Below are positions 22,695 through 34,498 of a DNA stretch of 64,000 nucleotides, in pieces (position 1 is the first letter of the stretch; every line of letters starts with the position of its first letter). The DNA comes from Notolepis coatsorum. Lineage: Eukaryota; Chordata; Actinopteri; Aulopiformes; Paralepididae. Location: the NCBI GenBank assembly GCA_963971535.1, contig OZ020598.1, positions 92,398,315-92,462,314 on the forward strand, written 5' to 3'. The notes under the pieces were generated by a model. That model made no database searches. It was given only the letters and a program-made list of their open reading frames with translations, and was not told the DNA's origin. Made by a program: the position numbers and the translations under genes.

Positions 22695-22702
22695 ACTATC
22701 GG

Positions 22703-23240
22703 GGCTGGGGAAGCTCACATTCTATTTCTGGGGCAAAAGCCACTGTTTCTAGAGGATCACTCTCAAAGATTGTTGTGGAAAGCTGCCAAAGAATCTCACA
22801 AGCATCATGGGATAAAAACCTCGAGCCTTCTTTTTCTCCATCCCTACATTTTGCAGTTTCAGTGATTTCTCAACGGAAATGTATGTAAGTGATCCTCCAG
22901 AGATGCCAATCAGCGTCTGTAGCGACCGGTGCCTGTAGCAACGTGACCAGAGATCGGATCAGGACTCTGGAGTTCCGGTTCCCACCACGACCCGCGGGCA
23001 CAGAGCGACAAACAGGAATCAATACATGTCTCACCAATTTTACACCGTGTTCTAATTGGAGCATCCGTTTCTTTATTAGAACAATCGTGTGGAAAATCTT
23101 CCTATTGTGTGGATCCTGCCCTCTGTTGTCCGTTTGAGTGACGTATCTGCGAACCAACCGATAAATCGTGACATCACTTTAGAGTGCTGCACGCCCATTG
23201 GTAGGTTCAATTCCACCCTGGTGGACCGACACCCTATTGT
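22703..23240. other. No gene seen
   Basis: Short opposed open frames at 22870-23157 show no domain. No repeat termini are recognised. Confidence 0.4.
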
Positions 23241-23242
23241 TT

Positions 23243-23459
23243 ACATTGACATTTTACATTTAGTGATTTAGCCTTTATCCAAAGCGACTTACAAGTTCTG
23301 TACGACAAGTCAGCGGGGAGGGTACAACTCTTTCAGCTGAGTAACAATGTTCATTAAACAGTGTTGAAACGTGTGTGCTGCAGTGTTGAGTGCATAGTAG
23401 TAAAGACATAGTATAGTAAGTAGTAATATAGGCAAGGAAGAGTATTTAGTGGAAGTGCA
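23243..23459 (-). mobile_element. LINE 3' end of the 'GTAAGTCGC' type
   Basis: On the minus strand this reads ...cttgtaagtcgctttggata then aaggctaaatcactaaatgtaaa. That is a very common fish LINE/SINE tail and is the reverse of the copy at 37800-38192 (shared caagtcagc, ttcagctgagtaacaatg). The next LINE, whose tail ends at about 23460, abuts it. Confidence 0.6.
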
Positions 23460-25500
23460 TTGATTGATTGATTGATTGATTGAAAACGTTATTAACAGAT
23501 TGCAGAATGGGTACAATACAGTACAGCTCAATACACACAATTGTTAAGGGGATGCAGACCAGAGAAAGACTTTCGTCTTGTTTACATCAGGGTCCCCCAT
23601 TTTCAATTCATCAGGACATATATGACATACATGACATACAGATATTCAGTACTGCTACATCTATACATTTATGACATACCAGATTTGCAAATACAGTACT
23701 GTTTGTGATACAGAAGGAGTCAAGAAAAGGGAGTATATACATTTGACGTAGAAACTGTACATTGGAGGAGGTTGGGTGGGGTTGTGTGGGGGGGGTTGGG
23801 TACATTGGGATATTGTCAACCATACTGGGTAATTTACATTGGAGGTGGTTGGGGGGGGGGAGAAACACTGTATAAACAAGCAAAACTGTACATTGAGGGG
23901 GGGGGGGAGACACTGTACAAACAAGCAAAATTGTACATTGGACTATTGACAAAACCATACTAGGTAAATTACTGTACATTGGAGGGGGTTGGGTTAGGAC
24001 ATTTACAGGGGCCAGTTTTGAATTGCAGTCTCCCGTAGGTGTCCCTTGAGAGTGGTTTTGAAAGTGGGTAGTGATCCACATTCCTTTACAGCTTTGGGTA
24101 GGGCGTTCCACATTGATGTGGCATAATTGCGAAACGTGTTTAGTCCCTTATTTGAGCCGAATCTGGGTTTAACATGATTTGTGGCGCTCCCTCTGGTGTT
24201 GTGATCGTGGTATTCACTGAACTTTGGGAAGTATTTTGACATGTACATGGGTACCTTGGTCGTGTAGTGTATCTTGTAGACCAGGCCCATTGCAAGTTGC
24301 TGTACTCTGTTGTCTACTCTAAGCCATCCTAGGTTGTCAAAGTGGGCAGGGGTGAGGTGGGTTCTAGGAGTAAGGTCAAGCAGTAGTCTGACCAGTTTGT
24401 TTTGAGATGTTTGTAATTTTGTTTTTAGCGCCTTTGAGGTGCTTTGGTACCATGAGGTGCAAGCATAGTCGTAGTACCCTTGAATGAGTGCTCCTGCCAG
24501 AGTCTTCAGGGTATTCTTGTTTACCAGAGAGGAGATCCGGTACAAGAATCGAGTTCGTTGGTTGACCTTTTTTATTACACTGGATGCCATTTTGTCACAG
24601 GAGAGATTAGCCTCTAGGATGGAACCCAGGTAGGTAATTTCATCTTTCCTTGTGACAATATTGTCACCCACTGTAACTGAGAAGTCGTCGGTCTTGCTGA
24701 GTTTGTTATTTGAACCGAAGAGAATGGACTGTGTTTTGCCCATGTGTAATGATAGTTTGTTATCCGCGAGCCATATGCAGATTTTGCCTAGTTCCGAGCT
24801 GAGGGTTTTTTCAACCTGTAACTTGTTCTTGTCAGAGACCAGCAGGGCTGAGTCGTCCGCAAACAGGAACAAGTTGCAGTCACAAGCTGACGACATGTAA
24901 TTTGCATAAATTAGGAACAGTAGCGGTCCTAGTATGCTTCCTTGTGGAACACCACAGCTCACTGTGAGGGGGGGGGATAGGGTACCGTTTACCTCCACCA
25001 TCTGTTCCCTCCCCTCAAGGTAGGATTGCATCCAGCTCACTGATAGACTATCAAAACCAATTGCTTTTAGCTTGTCAATCAGAATGGAGTGATTGACAGT
25101 GTCGAAGGCCTTTTGTAGGTCCAGCATGACCATGCCGCAGTATTTGCCTGCGTCCACCTCTTGTTTGATGTGGTCATTCAAATAGAGAAGGCATGTGTCA
25201 GTGGAGTGGGATGTTCTGAAGCCAGATTGGAATTCGTAGATTAGATTTTTTTCCACTAGGTACTTTTCGACCTGTTCGTAGACTATTTTTTCCATGACTT
25301 TCGAGATGGAGGTGAGAATAGAAACAGGGCGGTAGTTGCCTGGGTCTAATTTGCTGCCCTTTTTGTGCAGAGGGGTCACCCTTGCAATTTTGAAGTCCTT
25401 GGGGACGTGTCCCTGTTTTATGGAGAGGTTTATTATGTGTGTGATGACTGGGGTGATGGCGGCTGCTGAGTCTCTGAGGAATTTGGAGGGGATGTTGCAT
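23460..25500 (-). mobile_element. CR1/L2-group LINE, copy 1 (5'-truncated, RT frame open)
   Basis: A 458-aa open frame (25379 to 24003) holds most of a non-LTR reverse transcriptase: NYRPVSIL (residues 15-22), MLDLQKAFD with the motif A Asp at 87, GVPQGSILGP (143-152) and FLFADDSALL with the catalytic D175-D176. The C-terminus has the usual TRG...FRNYATSMWNALP region. The coding frame has no endonuclease because the copy is 5'-truncated at about 25498. The 3' end is aataacgttttc then (aatc)n, where the sister copies have (attc)n. RT copies the LINE RNA at the target nick. Clade placement is by resemblance (Daphne/Crack/L2-like). Confidence 0.85.
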
Positions 25501-25970
25501 GATAGAAAACAATATACTGTATATATATATATATATATTTATATGAGATACAAGGTTGTCGCTTTTCCTCGCATTTCCCTTTAACATATACAGTGGAGTC
25601 TCAGTTACTGTGCGGAGTGTCGTTCAGTAATTTGTGCTAAACAGAAGCCAGGCTGCCTCCAGTCCCCCTCCAGCTGTCTGCTATCTGGGACTCAGTGGTG
25701 ACGTGAAGCACAGGGGGGAGCTGATGTTGATGTGACTTGTTCCCAGTGAGAACACATTACACAGCTAGCTCTGCTGTCACGGAGCCACGGCTGCGTACCG
25801 TACGGTCTAAGCGGTTGCATTTTCACAATGCATCTGTCTTATTTTAGTAGGGCTACTGTACATGTATACTGGCCGAAAGTGGGGAGAGGCCAGGCGATTT
25901 AATCAGTGTATGACCCAATACATGCACTACAGCCTGGGGGGACCTGGACCTGGAGTCAGTTCCCAGTAAT
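25501..25970. other. No gene seen
   Basis: An (AT)n tract lies at about 25520-25540; the rest is unique-looking DNA leading into the 37-bp array. Confidence 0.45.
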
Positions 25971-27163
25971 CACTCCACCCCAGGTCTCAAGCAGACGGAG
26001 GAGCAGCCACTCCACCCCAGCTCTCAAACAGACGGAGGAGCAGCCACTCCACCCCAGCTCTCAAACAGACGGAGGAGCAGCCACACCACCCCAGGTCTCA
26101 AACAGATGGAGGAGCAGCCACTCCACGCCAGGTCTCAAGCAGACGGAGGAGCAGCCACCCCACCCCAGGTCTCAAGCAGACGGAGGAGCAGCCACCCCAC
26201 CCCAGGTCTCAAACAGACGGAGGAGCAGCCACACCACCCCAGGTCTCAAACAGACGGAGGAGCAGCCACTCCACCCCAGCTCTCAAACAGACGGAGGAGC
26301 AGCCACGCCACCCCAGGTCTCAAACAGATGGAGGAGCAGCCACTCCACGCCAGGTCTCAAGCAGACGGAGGAGCAGCCACCCCACCCCAGGTCTCAAGCA
26401 GACGGAGGAGCAGTCACACCACCCCAGGTCTCAAACAGACGGAGGAGCAGCCACTCCACCCCAGGTCTCAAGCAGACGGAGGAGCAGCCACTCCACCCCA
26501 GGTCTCAAGCAGACCGAGGAGCAGCCACACCACCCCAGGTCTCAAACAGACGGAGGAGCAGCCACTCCACCCCAGGTCTCAAGCAGACCGAGGAGCAGCC
26601 ACTCCACCCCAGGTCTCAAGCAGACGGAGGAGCAGCCACTCCACCCCAGGTCTCAAGCAGACAGAGGAGCAGCCACTCCACCCCAGGTCTCAAACAGACA
26701 GAGGAGCAGCCACCCCACCCCAGGTCTCAAGCAGACCGAGGAGCAGCCACTCCACCCCAGGTCTCAAGCAGACAGAGGAGCAGCCACTCCACCCCAGGTC
26801 TCAAGCAGACCGAGGAGCAGCCACACCACCCCAGGTCTCAAACAGACAGAGGAGCAGCCACTCCACCCCAGGTCTCAAGCAGACCGAGGAGCAGCCACAC
26901 CACCCCAGGTCTCAAACCGACAGAGGAGCAGCCACTCCACCCCAGGTCTCAAGCAGACAGAGGAGCAGCCACTCCACCCCAGGTCTCAAGCAGACCGAGG
27001 AGCAGCCACACCACCCCAGGTCTCAAACAGACAGAGGAGCAGCTACACCACCCCAGGTCTCAAACAGACAGAGGAGCAGCCACTCCACCCCAGGTCTCAA
27101 GCAGACGGAGGAGCAGCCACTCCACCCCAGCTCAAACAGACAGCCCCGGAGGAGCAGCCACTC
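25971..27163. repeat. 37-bp minisatellite (about 32 copies)
   Basis: The unit is ggtctcaagcagacggagg followed by agcagccactccacccca. Regular alternatives are caagcag or caaacag, gacgga, gaccga or gacaga, and ctccacc, caccacc or ccccacc. 37 is not a multiple of 3, so a stop-free unit produces long open frames (422 and 366 aa) that walk through all phases; they are not genes. Variant order looks like repeated multi-unit blocks (compare 25975-26160 with 26160-26420). Confidence 0.95.
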
Positions 27164-27360
27164 TGTGTCTGTGAAACTCCACATGGGAACCCTCTGCAGT
27201 GGGTAAGACATCCAGGACATACTCAGGCTTTACTGGGAGAACAAGTGAAGCATTTTAATGGTGAATTATGATGAATTTCACCTGGTTATCCACAGCCATC
27301 AAACCTACCTGGATTCTCTCTCTTTCCTGTGCTCTCAAGGCCACCCTGGAAACCTGACAG

Positions 27361-27509
<149 letters not shown>

Positions 27510-27539
27510 GATTTTTACAGGTGGTAAGAGGAACACCCT

Positions 27540-28250
27540 TGCCCTAAATAAAAGGCATGCTGGTCCCCGACTGGGATGAACTTTAAGTTATGCCCCCCCC
27601 CCCCCCACTCCTTTTAATAAAATACCCTGTTTTTGTTGAACAGGCAACCCTGTCTCCTTGGCCTCTTATTTTTATGTTAATTCTACAGTACATTCCCCAT
27701 GTTACCACAGTACATAGACCCCCCCCCACCCTGCATCTATCCTACACTTTTTACAGTGGTAGTGGTTGCAGACATCCCCCTTGTTCCAACTGTATTCAAA
27801 TTCAAGACGGATTCCTCGTATTCCTGGACTTGGCAGCGAAGTGATTCTGATCGATTTGAGCTGTAGACCTTTTCGAACCTGACAACATAAACACTGTAAA
27901 TGGGTTCATGTTTGTTGCAATGCCTCCTAATACAACAGCTGACAGGACATAATATTGGGTGTTCCCTTCTAATCTACTGAGAAGGTCAATATCATTTCCC
28001 CATAATTTTTGTGGGGGTGATGGTGCCTCAGCAGTCAAATAAATAGATAAATAAATCAAGTTAAAAGTGGAACATTGATAGCTACAACTGAAAACATGAG
28101 CTAGGAATACTGCTTTGGGGGATCCATGTCTTCAAACTACTTTCTTTCACAAATCATATCTGATTTTGGAAGTTGTTGGGCAGCGTAATCGAGCAGACTT
28201 TACATTAACTTGTTTTTATGCTTCTAATCAAATGAGATGTGGTCCAAGTT
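27540..28250. other. No gene seen
   Basis: A C-run occurs at 27594-27606. No coding or RNA signal is recognised. Confidence 0.45.
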
Positions 28251-28254
28251 AACC

Positions 28255-28625
28255 TTGCTCGAGTCCCAAGTCGGTCTCAAGATGTGAGGCACAAGCCTCG
28301 CATCACGTCCCTAAAAGTCTAAAGTCAAGTCCCAAGTCTCAACGCAGAACACCAAGTGAAGTTTCCAATATGGATTTAATGAGTAAGAAAGCTAAACATC
28401 AATGCAGTATCCTTTTTAATAGTTTGTTCCACACAATATTTTAAAAGCAAATGTGAAGATGAAAGAATTATAATATAGCATACAGGTATGACTCTCTTTC
28501 TTGTGAATAATTACATCTTGAGGGCATAATATCACAAATCAAGTCTCAGGTCAATGGACCATAAGTCAAGTCCAAGTCTCACATAATTTCCCAATTCATG
28601 AAGTCAAGTCTCAAACTTAAAACTA
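28255..28625. mobile_element. Degenerate hAT-like element of the 'gtcaagtccaagtct' type
   Basis: Both ends consist of repeated caagtcccaagtctc words (28258-28350 and 28530-28615), as in the arms of the element at 9507-10376. Clean terminal repeats and a TSD were not found, so the limits are rough. Confidence 0.4.
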
Positions 28626-28769
28626 ATCAAGGAAGGGTTTTATTAAAGACAAAAAAAAACACATGTCCTCCCTTATCCAGTGTGCTATCTATTCCTCCAG
28701 ATACTGTGGTTTGCCTAGTTTTGGAGATGTCTTCTGTAGAGATGTCTGCTGTCGCTCTAATTGTTACAG

Positions 28770-29206
28770 CCCCAGCCAGGGCCTTTCTCTCCCCTGTCTG
28801 TCAGCAGGTCTCCATGGCCTTATATGGGTCTCTCCCTGTTCCCGCCTCACCACCAGTCTCCCTATACTGTACCTGGGCCTGTCTACACACCTGTTGGCTA
28901 TCACCCCATCACGGAGCCAGGGTAAGAGGCCTGCACCCCTGCCACTCCTGGTCCGAGTGTTGTTCTCACCTCCCCTGGTAGTCGGACTCTTCTCTGGACC
29001 TCTAGATCAATCTATATACTGTATATATATCGTGATATTCCTTTCCTAGTGTAACTTGTGTACTCCGTATCCTGCGTCTTATTGACCCCTGTTCTCCTGT
29101 GTGTAGGACCTCCACCCCTCCGGCCTGCACCCCCACCTACGGACCTCTCCACTCCCTGCTCTTCACTACCTGCCCCCTTGTCCTTCCCCGGGTTTCATTC
29201 AAATAA
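28770..29206 (+). CDS. Candidate two-exon terminal coding segment (weak)
   Basis: A possible acceptor (ttgttacag) precedes an open stretch 28770-28921 reading PQPGPFSPLSVSRSPWPYMG and later SPYTVPGPVYTPVGYHP. It ends at a good donor, CAGG|GTAAGAG. After 185 bases, ttctcctgtgtgtag precedes 29107, and the joined frame stays open to TAA at 29204-29206. Phase is kept across the intron. No family is recognised. The following text (aataagctaaaccgcctc ... cttgggttctcc) resembles the 3' part of fish LTRs, so this may instead be a non-coding retroelement remnant. Confidence 0.2.
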
Positions 29207-29320
29207 GCTAAACCGCCTCATTCTCCTGTGCCTTGTGTTCTGCTCTTGGGTTCTCCAGACACCCCCCCCCCCCCATAACACCAATACAATGGCTCAAAGC
29301 GCCAAAAGAAATAAATACAC
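29207..29320 (+). repeat. Possible LTR-like remnant (fossil)
   Basis: The text ctgctcttgggttctccaga after an aataag signal resembles the end of fish LTRs. A similar end lies at 44850-44913. It is only a fragment, with no partner LTR seen. Confidence 0.25.
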
Positions 29321-29479
29321 TTGAAAAACTCCAAAGTCTCTTTTCAGAAACCGTGACCCAGTTACTCAAGATAATCCACAGACAATTCCATTCTCTAAAT
29401 GCACCCCCATTCATAGCACTCTGGGTAAAGGGAGAACTAAACTTTTTGGGGTGAACTGCCCCTTTAACTACAAGTCCCA

Positions 29480-30467
29480 CAGTCCCGCTAGCCCGCTACG
29501 ACCTTGCATTGCGGGGATTTAGGAACGCTTTGTTAATATTTCATCGAAGGTTTCCTTTGGATACCAATTTCTCCGGGACTATTTGAGGACTGTTTTAATC
29601 TTCGGGGGCCCCAGCTCCGCCTTTGAACACTCGTCTCGTCCCCCTCAGAAATCAATGACGGTGAGAAAAGAAGTCCATAATATATATAGTGGGATCAATG
29701 GACGTCCTGTCGGCGTGCGTGTCAAGGCCGGAGCAGGCCGCCGGTACGTCTCAACAAACGCTATAAGACCCACTGAGGACGCTCCTCACAGACGGACCTT
29801 GAGACTTAGTTCAAATGCGAGAGAAAAAGGAAAAAGGAAGGTCAAACACATCATTAGTCTAACATAATTAAAATTGAACCGCATCAGCTTTAGGATGATA
29901 ATATTTAATGCAGGTCAATGCACTTCATGTCTATTCATTTATTCGCGTCCCGTAATAATAGCTATTCTCCCCGGGGTCTATGAATAAGAAATATATATAT
30001 ATTATTCAAGTTTATTTGCATTCCACTACACTTTCTCATTTCATAAAAGGATTTAAGATGACGTTTTTTTTCCCCCCAATCGATCGATAAGGTGCTATGA
30101 TGTGGATTACGACGTGTGTCCCCGGAGTGTGAGGCGGCGGTGGTCCCTGGAACGCGGCGAGGAGGAGAGCGCCCGGCTCCACCGACCCTGACATCAATCA
30201 GAACCCCGGGACCGAGCCGGGGTGTCGGCCGCGCCGCATTGATTTCCTCTGAGCGGAGAGCCGGTATATTTCAGCGCTGCACTGGGAGGTGTGGGACTTG
30301 TACCGGAGCGCCTGTCAGAGATGACATGTTCCCCACATAAAACACACGCCGAGCGAGTCAGCACGCTTTCTCCCAGAGGTTCTGAGGTTTGCGCTGGTAG
30401 GCTGGTTGAGATCACTGACACATCAAGTCATACACTTTTCCACGGCAGGGGGGGGGGGAAGAGATAT
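29480..30467. other. CpG-rich stretch, possible CpG island; no gene recognised
   Basis: 29480-29830 and especially 30105-30345 are rich in CG dinucleotides (gaggcggcg, ggccgcgccgc, acgcggcgagg), unlike the AT-rich sequence around them. Such islands usually mark promoters in vertebrates. No start codon with a supported frame or splice site was found. An (AT)n tract lies at 29992-30004. Confidence 0.35.
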
Positions 30468-30500
30468 TTAACCTCTTAAACCCGAGTAGCCATATTTTCA
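30468..30500 (+). mobile_element. piggyBac-like terminus
   Basis: TTAA followed by CCTCTTAAACCCGAG. The same opening, TTAACCTCTTAAGCCCGAG, occurs at 40947. TTAA targets and CCY-starting ends suit the piggyBac superfamily. The opposite end was not found. Confidence 0.35.
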
Positions 30501-30533
30501 GAAAATGTGCCTAAGAGTACCCCCCCCCCCCCC

Positions 30534-31065
30534 CGGCCCCGAGGCGGCTCGTTCTTATTATTATCCCCCATTGTTCAGGTCGACATGGTCGCACAAACAC
30601 GTAGGTTTCAATCACTGAGCTGTCTGTCTGTTGTTGTGTGTCTGACTCTTATAGGTTCGGCTACTGTACATGGAGATGAGACCCCCCGCCTCCATAATAG
30701 ACGCAACCAGGCGTGCATTCTCGTGGGAAAACCCGAAACAACATTTAATAAAGACGAGTGTTAGTTGTGTTTCACCATCTACCGTCAACATGAAACCATC
30801 CACCACCCGTTGGAGGAGTAGTGGGGGAGAAGAAGAGGAATATTTTTAAATAGCAAGAATTATCGACTGCAAACTTATCAGACCTGCAGCTGCTGGTACT
30901 GTATGGAGAGAGAGGCGGGGGGGTCTCATCTCCATGTACAGTAGCCGAACCTAAGAAGACACACAACAACAGACAGACAGCTCAGTGATTGAAACCTACG
31001 TGTTTGTGCGACCATGTCGACCTGAACAATGGGGGATAATAATAAGAACGAGCCGCCTCGGGGGC
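30534..31065. repeat. Long inverted repeat (arms about 155 bp, spacer about 220 bp)
   Basis: The left arm 30534-30692 (gaggcggctcgttcttatta ... ggagatgagacccccc) is the reverse complement of 30912-31065 (ggggggtctcatctcc ... taagaacgagccgcctc), with only a small block different (tctgactcttatagg against cctaagaag). Transcribed, it would fold into a hairpin of about 150 bp. It could be a foldback transposon, but no TSD was found. Confidence 0.85.
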
Positions 31066-31270
31066 CTGGAGGGAGGATACCGCAGGCGGAAGACGGCCGC
31101 TGCTGCTGGAGCTGGACCGAGTCATGTGAGACAAGCCGGCGGCAGCAAGGCGCACGGAGCCGGAGAGAAACCACCGCCTCGCCCCGCTGGTGCTTCACAG
31201 CGCGTCTCAGGCGAGAGCGTAAAGGGGGGCGTAATAGCATAGGTCAGTGGCCAATCAGAGCGCAAAACGG
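31020..31270. other. CpG-rich stretch
   Basis: Many CG dinucleotides occur (ggccgctgctg, gccggcggcagc, gcgcgtctcaggcgag) and ggccaatcagagcgc contains a CCAAT box. It has promoter-like composition, but no gene could be attached to it. Confidence 0.3.
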
Positions 31271-32840
31271 GAACCCGGAAACATGAACGCGTTGGTAAAA
31301 GCATACACGCCTCCTGGACAGAATGAGCCGCGTGATTTTTTCCATAGCCTATGTTTGTGAAGAGGCTACGGAAAAAAATCACGCCGCTGTGCGTCTCTGA
31401 TTGGATCTTAAGTTTGTGTGGCACGGCGTGAACGCCAATCAGTCTCGTGCGCAAAGGCTCACTAGACCGCCTACCCTACCCTATTTTGATTGGATAATTA
31501 CATTCTTAAGCCCAACCCAGTGCAGTTATTTTAGAGTGATTGACAGCTGGCCATTACTGCAGTTATGATCAGGCCAGATCAGAGAGCTCAGAGCTGTCAC
31601 TTGGCCAGTTTTGAAGAAAACGTTTATTGAGTGAATTTTTTTTTACAGAGGAAAACATTTCTAATAAAAAATTTAAAAATTATAATAAAAAATTATATAA
31701 TAATATAATAATATAATATAATATAGTGTAAATTAATAATATTTTTTTTCTTCTTCTTCTTTTTCTTCTTTCTGACTGTATATTATGAGTGAAGTACTGC
31801 CTCACATGTTGTCATGGAATAACCTCCACTGCTTGGTATCTAGGGACATCTATGGACCTCAGGGAATGTATTCCCAGTGTCGGAAATATTGTGTCTGTTA
31901 CTATGTTTGAGTAAATTGTAATGAACCAAAGGAGAATATCAATTATTATTATTATATATTCTTTGTCCATCTTTGATTGTGAATAACGGATGTGAAAAAT
32001 TGCCACTGAGCTCATTCAGCACCTTCTTGAGATTGAAGTGTACAAAAAAATCTAAGCAAATGAATAATGGGCAGATGATCTACAGGGTTCTTTGTAGATA
32101 CAGTACTGCATTTTGCCATCCGGACACATGCAATTTGAAATATGAATATAGGCCTATAAATTACCTATGATCTATGGATCGGGCCAATTCTTCTCTTTCC
32201 AATGGCAGAGTTAAATATGGGTTTAGTACTGTACCACCAGGCACCAGCGGACTGGCCAACGGGCGCACCGGGAGTATTCCCGGTGGCCTGGCAGACTGGC
32301 ATGGCCTGGCCCTGTCAGACTGGCAATGTTTTTTTATTTTATTTATTTGTATATTATATTATTTTGTTGCCCGCAGTCAGGCCACTGAACTCCGAAGCAG
32401 GCCACGGTCAGTATAAGTGTTTCTAGTTGGGCGGAGATGTGCTCCCTATATACGTCCGTTCGGCAGGAATGAGTTAATTGATCAGTTCTCACAAATTCAC
32501 AACTAGCACGAGGCAGCGCGCATGCGCAGTAAGCATGTCAGATGGGGATGTTTATTATCGCTAGAGAATCCTCGTGGTGGAGCACTGCGTCTGCTTTCCA
32601 ACATGAAGAGAAAGGGACATCAGCGCCAACCCGGAGAGAAAGGCCACATTTGGAGTTGGAGATGTGGGATCGGATGCATGCAGCGGGCGTGGCGCATCTA
32701 AGGTAGGGACAATATATAATGTTGTCGTTTAAAACTGCCGCCGTGCAGCATCAGGCATTGGGCTGTGTTGGCACTTTCTTCGTCTGTTAACTTACCATGG
32801 TGATTGATCTGATCTGTGGTCTGTGCTGCCCTGCTAAACT
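31271..32840. other. No gene seen; AT-rich tract and possible hAT remnant
   Basis: 31620-31760 is strongly AT-rich with poly-T. Near 32240, caccagcggactggccaacg resembles the CAGCGGCGGACTGGCCA end of a fish hAT family. A CG-containing stretch at 32500-32700 holds a short ATG frame (MKRKGHQRQPGEKG) that soon stops; no product is recognised. Confidence 0.35.
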
Positions 32841-32857
32841 GTGTGTGTGTGTTTGTG

Positions 32858-32945
<88 letters not shown>
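32841..32945 (+). repeat. (TG)n microsatellite
   Basis: About 50 TG units with a few gc or tt interruptions. It could adopt Z-DNA. Confidence 0.97.
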
Positions 32946-32946
<1 letters not shown>

Positions 32947-34094
32947 GCGTACATGCTTGTGTGTGGAGAGATCAGTGTTCAGTGTTCTGATGGGGGAGGA
33001 AGCTGAGCCTGAGTCTCTCTGTTCTTGCTGGGTGTATGCGGAGGCGCTTGCCTGACCGCAGCAGTGTTGTTGCACCCAAAAGAGGTTGAAGTCCTGGTAA
33101 AGACCTGCACTACTAGAATATTGACCTTGTTTGGGTGTTAGAACTGTACCACAAAGCTATTCATGTATTATCTGTGGAGCAGTGCCACATTTGACATCAA
33201 GATGATCACAAATTCAAGGACTTGGTGTGCACATCATTGCTTAACACTTTAAGGACCGTCCACGAGTTACTCGTGATTCGATTCCACCCGTTGAGGACCA
33301 GAGCCACGAGGTTAACTCGTGGCGAGTTGTTATTGTTTTACTCCATATTTATAACGCTATTAACGTCCACGATCGACATGCATGACCTACCCACATATTT
33401 GATTTTCGAAACATGCAATACCGGCCAGATCCGCTTAGGGGCGCCATCGCTCCACTGCAGTATCATTGAGGGCATTTGAAAAAAAAAATCATTTCACTGT
33501 CTGTGGGCGGATCATATGAGCCTCGGTTCCAAACGAACACCCTCCATCTTTGATCACGTTACCGATCGCATATTTCAGCCTGGAATAATAAGATTTATGA
33601 TTAGCCAATGGACATATCGATCTACCAGATTCCGATGACTAATGACGGAATGCTGCCGGCGATCACATGGCCTGACGGTAGGATACTATTCCCCCAAATT
33701 ACAGCTGGATTGGACATTGTTTTAAAACCTAACGTGATCGATCACTGACATTGGCTACCTGAACGCACATTGTATTGCTAATCAATAATACTAATCGGCG
33801 TTCCCCGCCGCCCCCATTTCATCCATAGATGCTCTGTAATAGTCCGGATGCTACGCAGTTTGTTTTATTTCATTCGTATATATACAGCAGAAATGGCGTT
33901 TGATATAACGGCGCCAACGTTTAGCCTATTATCTAGCTTCCTGGAAAAAAGACGAGACGAAAAGTGCGATAAACCTTATATTCACGACGCTATAAAATGA
34001 CAACCAACCGATGGATTTTTATTAGAGCTGGGCCGTTAACGGCGTTAACGTGCTGCGTTAACGCGATACTAGTATTGCGCGATAATATAATTGA

Positions 34095-34345
34095 CGCAGT
34101 TAATCAAATTTTTTTTTTTTTTTTTTTACATTTTTTTTTAACATTTATTTACCCAGGGTAGGTTCGCTGAGCACAGATGCTCTTTTTCAGGAACGCCCTG
34201 CTTCACATTCACACAGTTCCATTCACACCTGGGAGCTTCCCAGTACAACCACAGTTGACACCATTGGCCACTGAGCAACTCCACTGGAGCAGTTGATTTG
34301 CATTGGCAGGGTTTGGCCCTGTCTGGCACCCAACTGGAAAAATCT
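34095..34345 (-). mobile_element. Retroposon tail with poly(A), minus strand
   Basis: On the minus strand it reads ...cctaccctgggtaaataaat then gttaaaaaaaaatgt(a)n, a 3' end of fish L2-like type with an A-rich tail. The upstream body (ggcactcagtgg-type text) is not recognised further. Confidence 0.45.
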
Positions 34346-34498
34346 TATAGGCACTATAAGTAGACACCGCTACATAAAACAAGCTGGTCTGCCTGAGTGA
34401 CTGGTGGAAGAAGGAGAAATAGAGATTGGACTGATTGAGTCAAGCCATGTCACATAGTTCAAGTTTGAAATGCTTCTTTCTGTTTTGCTCCTGAGAGC

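Noticed and set aside
24652-24900. 82-residue plus-strand frame opposite LINE copy 1
   Set aside because: Antisense shadow of the reverse transcriptase; the equivalent appears opposite copies 2 and 3.
25906-27206. 422- and 366-residue proline/glutamine-rich frames
   Set aside because: Stop-free 37-bp tandem units; no start context, domain or splice support.
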